This document shows positions 45,247-56,461 of a DNA stretch of 64,000 bases, in pieces; the stretch's first letter is position 1, and each line of letters starts with the position of its first letter. The DNA comes from Ciona savignyi. Taxonomy: Eukaryota > Chordata > Ascidiacea > Phlebobranchia > Cionidae. The notes under the pieces were generated by a model that had not been told where the DNA came from, made no database searches, and saw only the letters and a list, made by a program, of their open reading frames with translations. The position numbers and the translations under genes are program-made. Where the stretch lies: contig CH002344.1 of NCBI GenBank assembly GCA_000149265.1, forward strand, positions 2,842,117 to 2,906,116, written 5' to 3'.

Positions 45247-45629
45247 AGAGGACAAATGAATTGTTAATTCTCACCCAGTTAACTCATTCGTAACCAGTCG
45301 CGCCGTCGAACGGACGGTAGTGTGATCTAAGCCAAATGCTATTGTCTATTGTGTACTTAAACTTCGTATACAACTCTAAGTAAAAGCTGAAGAAACCCCA
45401 CTGCGGGAATAATGCAATCGGACAATTTCGCGGTTGTTATTGCGTTATGCGCTTCCCACCTTTAGGGAGAAATTGTCCTTTACAGAAACCAATTTTATTT
45501 TCAAAATAATGATGTCCCATTAGATTTACCCAAGCGCAAAGACCGACTTGTTTGAACGTGACTTTCTAGGTTATGGTGGGTCAATTTACACATGTCCACT
45601 CGTATTCAACACTCTGAAATGGCCCCAAA

Positions 45630-45735
45630 AAAAACGACTTAAGCGCCAGGTAATCTGAAAATTTCTCGTGTTGTAATTTACATGTATTTCTTCTATACCC
45701 ACGGGGATAAACATGAGCTCCTTATCTTATGCCCT
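45630..45735 (+). repeat. SINE-like family 1, 3' end
   Basis: CCAGGTAATCTGAAAATTTC and CACGGGGATAAACATGAGC are the diverged end of a plus copy. Confidence 0.5.
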
Positions 45736-47081
45736 CAAAAAGTAAACACATAGCAGTAACTGGGCCGAAACGGTGTTAAATATGCGTAATTGGGCCACAG
45801 TGAATGGACTGCTAATACAACCAATTTGCATTTGTTTATAATTTACCTAAAACATCAGTCAATTCTACAAACCGTCCATTGACACAAAGCCCCAGAAATA
45901 ACCGTAGTTTCAAACCACTTACGATGAAAAAAATTGACAACAGTTCTATTCCCTTAAAAATACTGAGTATCATATTCACAGGTACAATAAGGACAACGCG
46001 TCAAAACATAGATGTAACAGGACGCTTGGTATCTAGTAACTCTCGTCGAGCAATTCGGGAACTCTAGACAATGGCTTTTCCCCTTTTTCAGCGCTTGTCC
46101 GCCTTTGACCGAAGCGTTATTGTATAAATATAGTAACAGAAGGTAGGAACTGTTTTCCAAACTGTACTTAAATACTTCAGGAACGTGGGAATGATTGGTG
46201 AAATATTTCAAATAACTTTAAATATTAGATTCAGTTTATGAAGTTATACTAGAATCACGTCATTTAGTACAGGTATCGTGCAAAGGCAGAATTTTCCGTA
46301 TTAATGTTTATCTGCTGCATACTGTAACGTATAGCAGGCAAAAAAAACACAAAAAATGGATTTGACCCAAAACATTTTGCCTAACACAATATGCTTTATT
46401 GTAAGATATTGTTACTAGTTATGTGTGTATTCCAGTTGAGCCTGCTCCTGCACTTTTTATTTATATTGTGCTTCTTTTTGGACATAGTTAATATCCTTAT
46501 CCTTAGCTTTAAACCAGCTGTGAATGGTTCTGACCGGCATATCGGTACAGTTTACCATATACTTGTGGTAGCACACGAGACAGCAATGCAATCTGGTTTG
46601 GCGAAGACCACTGCATGCTGTGGCGATGATCATTTTAGCGTTTGCATGTAATTGGGTTAATTGATTATTCGGTGTGTGGGCAGTGTTTAGTTAAACCGGT
46701 ATATCGCCGCGTGTTCTATTCGCGATAGTTTATTGCAGAAATACTGTAAAACAAAACGAGAGTATTGTACAAATATGTCATATTATTTTAGATTACAGAG
46801 TAGTTAGTTGAATCAATTTTACGTTTTGACACTTCTTGCCAGTTATGACAAGATGACTAGACCGGGTTAGTTTATTTTTTCGCTCCTTCATTACTTTAAA
46901 AAAGAATGGCATAACTATTTTAAGTTAAGGAGTCATAATAAAACGGAAAAACTACAGAATACAGAAAGGTTGTCGAAGTTCTAAGTCGAAATATTATCGA
47001 TTTTCGGTGATTCTCGAATTCGAAGGTTTCAGACAGGACATTATGTTGCCCAATTGCTTCTAATTGGTTGGTTTGGTCACA

Positions 47082-47367
47082 NNNNNNNNNNNNNNNNNNN
47101 NNNNNNNNNNNNNNNNNNNNNNNNNNNNNNNNNNNNNNNNNNNNNNNNNNNNNNNNNNNNNNNNNNNNNNNNNNNNNNNNNNNNNNNNNNNNNNNNNNNN
47201 NNNNNNNNNNNNNNNNNNNNNNNNNNNNNNNNNNNNNNNNNNNNNNNNNNNNNNNNNNNNNNNNNNNNNNNNNNNNNNNNNNNNNNNNNNNNNNNNNNNN
47301 NNNNNNNNNNNNNNNNNNNNNNNNNNNNNNNNNNNNNNNNNNNNNNNNNNNNNNNNNNNNNNNNNNN
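47082..47367. other. Assembly gap (N run)
   Basis: 286 unknown bases within the gene-poor region. Nothing coding borders it. Confidence 0.95.
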
Positions 47368-47779
47368 CATTACGCACAGTTACAGTATATAGTATTCTGT
47401 ACTCGTATCCTTTTGGGCGTATAGTAACTGATAAACGCCATTGTGCAATGTGCCAACATCAAAATGTGAATATAGCACTTGATTTGTTTGACTATTTAAA
47501 ATAAAGTCGTATTCCATATTTAATAAAATTAGTTTAAAAAACGAAAAAAATAAAATATGTGCCATTTGGCTTTTTGTGTTTTAATAAGTTTCTTAGGCGG
47601 TAATATAGCATGCTCCAAAATAAAAGTGTTTTTTTTTTCTTCTGGTATTGAGGTATCGTCCACTAACATTTCAATCAACTGCGGCTGAATTGTCACATTA
47701 AACGCAACCCCCTCCCTTTTTTTCAAATAATATTGGTTACAGTAAATTCTAAAAAGAACACCCTTTGCTTTAAATATAC

Positions 47780-47885
47780 CCGACCCGGCGGTGGGCGCGA
47801 GGTGATCTGAGGATTGCCCGTGTGTTAACCTCCTTGGTTTTCTCATTCAAAGGGAAAAAACATGAATATCCTATCCTATTCTAAA
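47780..47885 (+). repeat. SINE-like family 1, 3' end
   Basis: ACCCGGCGGTGGGCGCGAGG through CATGAATATCCTATCC, a well preserved end. The minus-strand ORF that overlaps it is repeat-derived. Confidence 0.75.
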
Positions 47886-48244
47886 AATAGTTATTAATAA
47901 AATAAAAATGGTCTGCTATTCTACAACTAAATTTATTAAATTATGCTTAATTGATTTTCACTTGACAAAATCCGGAAACTTTTCGCAAAAGCGTTAATAA
48001 TTGTATTTAAAACTTAAATTAACATAAAAATTATCCGCATTGTATTTGAATGGAGAATAAATGTCGGCAGCCACAATATAAATTTGTGTTATAAATGCAT
48101 TTATAATCTTGTAATGTTGAGGTTAGGGTGCAATTTAAAAACAAATCTAAAGATTTTGTTCTAATTTTTGTTAAATTGTCCCTAACGAGTGTTACCGTTT
48201 TAAAGGCTTTGCTCTTAATTGTTCGTGGTTAGTGTAGGGTAGTT

Positions 48245-48475
48245 CTAACGTAAATGTTTTTTTAAATCCGATACAAGAAAACCGAGTAGGCAGTAACACA
48301 ATACAGCAGTTGAAAACAATGTCAATACCACGTGACGCTTTCCTAGAGCTACAATGCCCAGCCTATAGTGTTGCTGTGCTTGAAAGGCCGGGTGTTGTGT
48401 TTCCGTAATTACGACGAATGTCCTGCTAGTTTTACTGTTTAAAGACGTTCGCTGTTGTGTAATAGCAATCATGCA
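48245..48475 (-). CDS. Weak candidate small membrane-protein ORF
   Basis: From an ATG at 48475, 75-76 codons with one hydrophobic stretch near the end (VVLTLFSTAVLCYCLLGFLV) and a charged finish (SDLKKHLR). No family, no clear promoter and no homologue known to me. In AT-rich DNA a chance ORF of this length is possible. Confidence 0.2.
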   Translation of the reverse strand, partial: CMIAITQQRTSLNSKTSRTFVVITETQHPAFQAQQHYRLGIVALGKRHVVLTLFSTAVLCYCLLGFLVSDLKKHLR

Positions 48476-51313
48476 ACACAACGAAAAGAATTAAAACTGG
48501 ATATCAATAACCTAACCGCTTTTACAATGGCGCGGGTGCGACTTTCAAAGAACACGCGTAAAAACAAGACTTAACTTTAACTGACAACCTAGAAAAAATG
48601 TAAAAAGATGTTATAGTTGGCCTGCAGGTGCATATTTATAACCTGTCTTTTTGGTGTATATATATATAAAGCTTTTACCCCGGCTTTACCTTATCCAGAA
48701 AGTCAAACGACTTCATATGACTAAGTTATGTTAGAATTTTACAAACTGCCGTGGTGCCATTGAAACATGGTTTGCCGTATTGGTACATTAAGATATCAAA
48801 GGAACCGATTAATGACGTCTGACATCATTTTGTTTCTTCATAATTCCCATATTACGATACCGACGCGAACTCTACACCTAAACCAGCGTCCGCGTCATGG
48901 TACACCACATGAATTTACATTATTGTTTTAACAGCCCCTATGCGACCTTTTTAATATTCGCTTCGAATGCTGACCTTTATTAACAATATGTGCGATTGAT
49001 ACCAGTTTGTTGTATAAATTATTGGATTATGTTACAAGCATATTATAACGATCCGTGTTTTAATTCGTCCTCTCAGGCTGTACAGAGTAATAATACGACC
49101 ATTATAATGCCACTGTTAACAAGAATTAATTTTGTGGGAAATTTCAGTAGTCGATTTAGGTATTTATCGTTTTATTGATTAAGAACATAAGCGCTGTATC
49201 GATTTTTAACGCTACTCTTTTGTGGTTTCGCAAGATCAATCCACATTAACGCCAAAACGTCGCGGAATTAATGTATATTGCTCGCTTTTGTCCCGGCTAT
49301 TCAAGAAACGTTTCTCAACTTAAACAGATGGTTTCTGCTGCCGGTTTTTCATATGAAATATTAATGGCCATTGTTTCGTAACACGGCCAGCTGACGACCC
49401 AGTATCAGTTCAGCAAGGCAAGAAGTTTCTAAGTTCATTCAATTTGCTCAAATTATTTTAATATATAAGATCAGAAACTTTTAAGTTTTTACAAGTACAG
49501 TTTACAGTAAGTAAAAGTACTGATTTTATACATAAAACGTCAGTAGTTTAGTGCCGTTTTAAATGCCGATATGTAAAACTATGTAGGCCTATATAATATG
49601 TTTGTTTAACTGTTAAAATGATAATTTACCAGTTAATTGAGTTTTAAATCTCACACACAATGGTTCATGTACGGTAATCCTGTTACTAAGGCTTCGGCAC
49701 TCTTTGACTTTAATCGGCTTAGAGTAGAAGTTGAATTCACGGTTGTCTAAGTCAACTAACGAATTTGCTTTTTATGCTTAATCCAATGTTAATTGAAAGT
49801 GACGTTTTGTTTTGTTACTGTAATTTTGTTTGTTCCACGGCAATTTTGAACGTCGAAACTGAAAAACCGGGCGGTCAAGGCAATAAGACCTGCCGTTTCG
49901 TTTCACTTTCCTATTTTAAGTTTTAACTTGAGCAAAGTTGACTGTCATTCAGTTCTGTAGAATTTAATATTTCCAAATTAAATCCAGTTTTAGTAGAGTT
50001 TAGAAGGCGTTTGTCACGTTTTGTATTATGAATGACAAATGCCTGAAATATATATTTGGAATCGATAAGACGAGCGTTATTTCTATTATATTCATTGAGG
50101 TAGACTGCTCAGACAGTATTAATAATAGTATTTGTTTCATTTTGTGTGTTTGTTTATCGGTTAAGGGCTCCAAGTCACTTTCATTATCGTTCTTACAGGC
50201 TTTTCCTTTGGGTATAGTTTAAACGGCAAATAAAACAATTTGCCAGGCAAACATTCGACGTAGATAAGACGTTTGTTCTTTCATTTAATTTGCTATCGCC
50301 CCATTGGAGAGGTTTACTCAGTTACATTTTGATAAACTTAACCCTTTCACTACCGGTTAAATGCATTAAAAAAGTACAAAGAATATACGTGGTGAAAAAT
50401 AAAACTTTAATACAAACTTAAAAAAAAATGACAAAAAAATAACAGTATTGTTACAATGGCGCGGGTTCACATACATTTCGAATATTTCACACTATTCCTT
50501 TTATAATTCGACCGCCTAAATTTGAATCATAAAATAATACACTGGCATTTAGGCCTAGCTCACTTAATGGATGTAATTTTTGTCTGACACTTCGGGTATT
50601 TTTCATAACACAGTTTTTGTACGTTACATCGCATTTAAAGAGAAAGTCATTGGTTACAGATAATAAGGTTAGGCACTAGTGTGTCACTAATTTTATTATA
50701 ATCTACCAACCACTTAAAGGTAAATGCGATGTGCAGCTTTGTTGCTTTATTTTTCTTGTCCTTTTAATTATTAACGTTCATAGTGACTGTTTTTTTTATT
50801 CGCCTGACAATTTTGAAATAAAAAATCATCATCAGTTTACCAGTTTTATACATATTTTAAGTATATACTTGTGATGTTGTTTGTTAGCTCACAGTGCTAA
50901 TGGTTCCACGTTGGTATCGTCATCGTCGCGATTCCTAATTTGCAGTTACGCGAATCCATTAGTGCGATTTCCTTGTTTTCTTTAGGGCGATTAGGAGACT
51001 AATTTTTGCCGCAAGGTCCTTCTGACAAGACACGTTTCATTTCAATCCATTTTTCATTGCTAACATATGAGTTCAGGCGGTAAATTGTATACCTGTGCAA
51101 ATAGTTGTGTGCTTATACAACAGTGTTTAAGGCAGAAATACCAAGACGGATTCTAAAATCAGAGTCAGTTTTAATGGGTTTATCAATTATACTATAGGAT
51201 AACTAGATAATTTGTGTACTCATTTTGATGCTTATTTTGACACCGTAGATTACCAGCATGTGAGTTATCTAGGGTTGTGCTTTATTCGTTGCCAACTTAA
51301 ACGTGGATATAGC

Positions 51314-54300
51314 ATGGAGACAACAACCGCTCCCATGGTAACCGATGACGTGGGTTCTGGCGACGTCACTCAGCCTTTTATACCACCACGTACGTATTAT
51401 GGATTATACGGAGTACGACCGTCGCCTAAGAAAAGCGGGTTCAACCTGTCCATTTTATGCACAAATGTTTTTGTTTTCATTTTAAACCAAACTGGTATAC
51501 TCGAATACAATTACATGTACGGCTCTGACTTAAAGTATTTTTTTGAATAATGCTAGCTGGCAGTATATGAGTCGGCAAGGCCAGCCCTTTACAGGACTTC
51601 GCTCTTCGTCTTTTCAGTCAAACAACCCATATTAAACTGTATAATAAGCAGCTACCGATGTTTTGTTTTATGTCTGATTACGATAGAATATTTATCCTGA
51701 GATATTGTAAAAACGAAAAGTGTTTATCAAAAATCCGTGTGACCACAGTCGGGTAACTAGAGCTTATGATGAATTGTGTTGTATAAGATGGAGATAATTT
51801 TCTGTTTAACCCATTAAATCCCTTGGTTCAAGCATTTTTACCGAGCAAAAATTCGAATTCCTAATGGATTTGTCACTAAGACCTTTGTATTTTTGTATTG
51901 AATTGATATATTTATCTGTACTTCCCAGTACAATGGTAAGAGTCCATCTATCATCTATGATTGTTGATTACTTTTTCATTTGCGTATCTTTGATGTGTTT
52001 CTTTACAGCACCGGAGGATTTTTCGAGCACTACTATCATCGTGATCGTCGTGGTTTTTGTAATTTTATTTCTAGCTGCAATTGCCTTGCGAATTTGGTGA
52101 GCACTTTGAACTGTTATATGCTGCAAATGATTATACATATGGAAAGGGCAGTCATGAGAAACATACAGCCCGTGGGCCGGCAGTAAAGAGATTTTGACCG
52201 GCCCGCAGACTGTATCTAACGATACCATGTAGTTAAGATATAGAAAATTATTCATGTAATAATCCGGCCCATCAAGAACTTTATTTTTTCGCATTTGGCC
52301 CGCTGCCTAGAGAAGTTGCCCAAGCCCTGGGCTAGGGGAATGATAGACATAGTTATTTGTTATAACAAATTACCCACCGTCAGTTTTCCAGAGCTATTAC
52401 AGTGTGGTTTATATGTCCGAGACATCGTTAGTTTTAGTTGAACGTGTTGTGGCGACTGGTTTCTACTCTACGGGGCGACGCGCTACCAAAATATCTACCC
52501 TGCCGGACTTCAGTCCATGAATAAAATCTGCATTTTAATCCGGCCGTACGATTTGATGAAGTAATACAACGGAAGGACGACGGTTTACTTCCTACCGTGA
52601 ACATTATTCTGAAATTATGTTTAATTTGATGCGATAAAAATACACATGGTTATGTTACAGCGTTATGTTTAAATAATTGTGTTTGTGGGTACCTGTTTTC
52701 TACCGGATTTTTCGCAGGAACCGTTGTGAGAAGGCTCGTGCCCCTGCAGGGCTCGCCCGCACAAGTCGTGTACGTTACCTCTACACTTGGCATTGATCCC
52801 TTGTTTATTTCAAAATGCCAAGAGCCACAGGGTCCTTTAGATTGAGTGGTTGCGCTTTAGTGTGCGAAGATCGTAAAACTTGCAAGTAAAATCGAACACC
52901 CCCATTAAAAACGTCGAATCGACGTTGCGATTGCGTCACAATCACATTCATGATCATTATTCCTATAAGTTATTTTATTTCAATACATTTTTATGCGATA
53001 CTAACTTTTTATTTACATTCCAGGTACTTTAGAAGAAAAAACGGCCACTGGCCCATTCCTTTTAAGCGGGAACGTGCTCCTAGCCCTCACTTACGGCCAT
53101 TCGGAGATAAATCGTACGCCGCAAGATGGCAGGAAAGGGCAACGAAATTGTCACCGCAACGATCTGCAAAGAGCTCTCCAAACCGGAGCTTAGCGAAACC
53201 AATATTTTCAGTGGTTGGTGCAGTGCTAGAAGAGAAGTCAGAGTTTCCACCAAAGCAGCGGACAAATGCGGAAACCGTCGAGGACGAAGTAACCGTCATT
53301 GTTGAAGACGGGAACTCGATGACGGATTTTCCGCAGAAGAAAATGCGGAAGTCGAAATCTTGCGACTTTGGCGACGAAATCGGAGTTTACCACGATCGCA
53401 CTCTGCCTGCCACGCTCATGATGTCATCCGAATCAAAGTCCCGCCTATTTGCGAAGGAACAGGAGACGCTAAAACGATCGAACTCCGCCACGCTGCGAAA
53501 TTCCGGCGGAAAGTTGCGCTCCCGAAAGAGCCTCGCAGGGAATAACGGAAGGAGGCCGATTTCCGCCAACTTGCAAAAATACAACGACTTCTCCGGTATG
53601 CGACGCGTTGGAAACGGGAAAGCACCGTCTTCGTCTCGTCTCAGCAACAAGCCGAGTAATACGTCGGATTACGTGTCGGATTTTGACGGAAGCGTCTTGG
53701 ACGTCAATCGCGCGAGAATCCGAGCGAACGCGAACCGCCTGCGCGCTGCCGATCGCCGCAAACGCGTTTCTGACTGCGATTCCGCTATCCACGAGTTTGC
53801 GATAGCGGAGGCGGAAAACGGCAAAGCCGAATCGGTTCTGCAGGCACTTAGACTTAATATTTCAACGGAGGCCATGTTCGGACACCTTAGTCGTGCAACG
53901 GCCGGCATTTCCGCCGTTAAGACGGTCGAGGACGATCGGACGGAATCGCAGCAGAATACGGTCAGGATAGGTAGCATGAGCGACTTGATTGGCGGAGGGG
54001 ACGCGGACGAAGACGCCGCGATGCAAAGCAGTGATACCGAGAGTATGGCTGGTTCATTCAGTCGAGCGTCTTTCCGCAGTCGGCGGCGCATGTACGACTC
54101 AGACGGCGGTACGCGGACCTTTGGCTCTACCTCGCGGAGGCGGAAAAGCACTCAAAGTTCCGGCAAAAGGCGCTGTCGCCGCACTAGAAGCGACGGCATG
54201 GATTCGGAGCCAAGTACACAAAAAGGGAAACGGCGAAATTCACGCCAAAGAGAAAGTCCCGTATCATCCTCAAAAACTGTTAAACTTAGTAAAGACGTGC

Positions 54301-54857
54301 ACAACAAACAAACTTCCAAGCCTACTGCTTACAACTCCGCTTCGTTGAAGCACCCGATCGGTGGAACAGTGATCGAAATGCCGATCTACGCCCAGGCAAC
54401 CTGGTCGGGGCCTGGTTCCACCACCAAACGACCCCGGCACCGTAAACCAAAACTTACAAAAAAGTCAAAATCTGCAAGTCCCTTGGTGTTTGCCCAGAAT
54501 CAGCCTAACCGGGCTAGCTCAGCGCGTTCCCCACGAAAACAGACTAAATTTGGTCGCCACATGAGCATAAGCGGCAACGGGAGGTACGTTTGTGAGTACG
54601 ACACACTGCCAGTTGACCTAAGCAGGTTACCGGCGGACCTTGTCCTTAAAATCGGCGGTCGACCCGACAAACTGTTGGAGCCCATCGACCAGCTCAACTT
54701 TGATAAACTCTGCCGACCTCTACCGGCGTTGGGTGATCCGGACGGTCAACTTAGCGCCCGAAAGCCCGTGTTTTTGCCGGCAAATCACCAAGACAGAGAG
54801 ATCCTAGCCAACACATACCAGTACGAAGGCACTGGTCTCGTAACTACAGATTTATAG
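51314..54857 (+). CDS. Single-pass membrane protein with long Ser/Arg-rich tail and C-terminal PDZ-ligand motif (665 aa, 3 exons)
   Basis: Exons 51314-51389, 52009-52096 and 53024-54857 sum to 666 codons with stop. ATG at 51314 opens METTTAPMVTDDVGSGDV, about 30 outer residues without a signal peptide. The second exon encodes the membrane helix (IIVIVVVFVILFLAAIAL). Arg and Lys follow at once (RIWYFRRKNGHW), so the N-terminus should face out and the roughly 610-residue tail the cytosol. The tail is basic and rich in Ser and Arg, with an acidic stretch (VEDEVTVIVEDGN) and a conserved-looking C-terminal block (YDTLPVDLSRLPADLVLKIG, LLEPIDQLNFDKL). It ends TTDL, a class I PDZ ligand pattern (Thr at -2, Leu at 0). 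The large exon is strikingly GC-rich for this region. AATAAA lies at 55150. I do not recognise the family; a scaffolded surface or junction protein is an inference. Confidence 0.85.
51735..51850 (-). repeat. SINE-like family 1, fragment, minus
   Basis: GACCACAGTCGGGTAACTAG and TCCCTTGGTTCAAGC, a decayed reverse piece in intron 1 of the 665-aa membrane-protein gene. Confidence 0.5.
52147..52331. mobile_element. hAT-type MITE, third copy
   Basis: GCCCGCAGACTGTATCTAAC core and GAGAAGTTGCCCAAGCCCTG end, with the left end eroded. In intron 2 of the 665-aa membrane-protein gene. Confidence 0.6.
52365..52515 (-). repeat. SINE-like family 1, fragment, minus
   Basis: ACCCACCGTCAGTTTTCCAG and CTACGGGGCGACGCGCTACC, in intron 2 of the 665-aa membrane-protein gene, just after a MITE copy. 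Confidence 0.45.
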
Positions 54858-54899
54858 CCAGTTTTACCTGTGTTATGCTTTTTACTGGTTAAATGCATT

Positions 54900-56461
54900 T
54901 TTTATACGAATTACACTTTATATAGTATATTGGTTCTACAAAAACTGTACACGTTATAGCAAATATAGAGTCCCAGATTCTGTCACCCTTGTTAAATATA
55001 TAGTTTTTACTAGTTGACAAAAACAAGGCTTTACAGTAACTGCCATTTAATGGTTTTAAAAAATAATCTAATCCAGGAAAATATTTAGGACTTACCGTGC
55101 CTTTTAAGCCAACACGGGAGTTTAAGTGTTAAAATAGCCGAACCGTGACAATAAAGAGCTTGCAACAGTGTAGTTTGGTTATAAACTAACCGATAGTGTT
55201 GGTTTAATGCCTTGTTCCTTACGTTTATCCTAAACATGCAAGTTTACTAACACTGTGCCAAAATTGAGTGGTCTGATGACGTGAACAGTAAAACCAACTG
55301 GCCTTCTATTGCACAATTGTGTATAAGCCCACCAATAATTCGATCCAAGGGTTTTTATTGTATTAGGCCCCTTTCAAAAGTTACTATTTTGAACACTATG
55401 TTCAAATACAGGTTTGCCGTTCTCAGACACTATTGCCACAGTGGCCATTTTGGGCATACGACGCGTTTATTTACATATGTACAGTATATCTAAATCCATT
55501 ATTGTTATTGAACAGATTGCACAGTAGACATTGTTTAAACACTTTTATCTTTTGTTTTCATACATGTACGAAATGGAATAAATTATATGATCGTTGATTT
55601 CCGTGAAGTCGCAGAATAGACTTATAATTCTACCTAGTTCGCTTAATTGTTTAACTTCAATTTTGTCTGTGACGTCATAATTTTAGCGGAGAGCAATTTT
55701 ATAATGATAAAAATTGGTTTTGACGCAATGTATGCAATGTCACAGTAGAATCATAAAAATAACAGTTCAAGTTAACCCAATACATATATGATCGCTATCA
55801 GTTGGTTATCCCTTACAGTTCGGTTGGTGGGAAATTAAGAAACAGCGAAAGTATATCGAATTGTTCAATCGAGAAAGGTGGGAACTATTCGCATGTAGAG
55901 CGTCCAACGCACTTAGAGCCTCGGGCTGTACAGTACAACTCATGACGCTCTAATCATTCCCCGCTGAGCTAGTTGTCTGACAACTCTGATTTTAGTCGGA
56001 AGAATCGACCATGGCATATCAGTTCCGATGTGGCCTACTCTTGGTATTATATGTCAATGAATGTAGTCGTTTACGAAGAACAGATAGGTGCTTCGTTACA
56101 TAAGTCTTGTACAGTAAAAATGTGAGCTCGAAAGTATACTAAGGCTAAGGGGATACTGTTCAGTAGGCTTATATACAAGATTGTATATTCACTGGTGCTG
56201 AATTTTCAGTATTACAGCAGTATACACGAACTGTGATTAAGAAATTGTATAGCCTACTTTCTGAACTACTCTGATATACTTAATTTTTAATTCTTAAATG
56301 TTTATTTTTGAATTGAATAACTTTTTTACCGTTTATCGTTTTTACCGTAATTTCTTGGTGATTTCAGTGTTTTTGAATAACCATAAAAGCTTGGAATCTG
56401 AAAGAAAGTCGTTGTTCATTACGACACTTCTTTCGGCAAGACGCCAAGAGTTGGCCTTGCA
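54900..56461 (+). other. 3' UTR and intergenic spacer
   Basis: Holds the 3' UTR of the 665-aa membrane-protein gene up to about 55170 and then the spacer and 5' region of the next gene. An ACCATAAAAGC motif at about 56381-56391 is a weak TATA-like candidate some 75 nt before the ATG at 56462. Confidence 0.45.
55150..55155 (+). terminator. Poly(A) signal of the 665-aa membrane-protein gene
   Basis: AATAAA lies about 293 nt after the TAG/stop at 54857 and is the first clear signal downstream. Confidence 0.55.

Larger units (their letters stand above)
37906..51313. other. Gene desert with repeats
   Basis: No ORF shows family signatures, paired splice sites or sustained GC rise, apart from weak candidates at 43849-44267, 46440-46650 and 48245-48481. 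Repeats listed separately take up part of it. Regulatory DNA for either flanking gene may lie here, but nothing specific is visible. Confidence 0.55.

Noticed and set aside
46391-46651. Hydrophobic N-terminus in the plus ORF as a signal peptide
   Set aside because: The Leu/Phe run comes from a T-rich stretch and the rest has no family features. Listed only as a weak finding.
53087-54151. Several ORFs on the minus strand and other frames of 53.0-54.7 kb
   Set aside because: Shadows of the large GC-rich exon of the 665-aa membrane protein; the plus frame has the matching splice phase and transmembrane segment.
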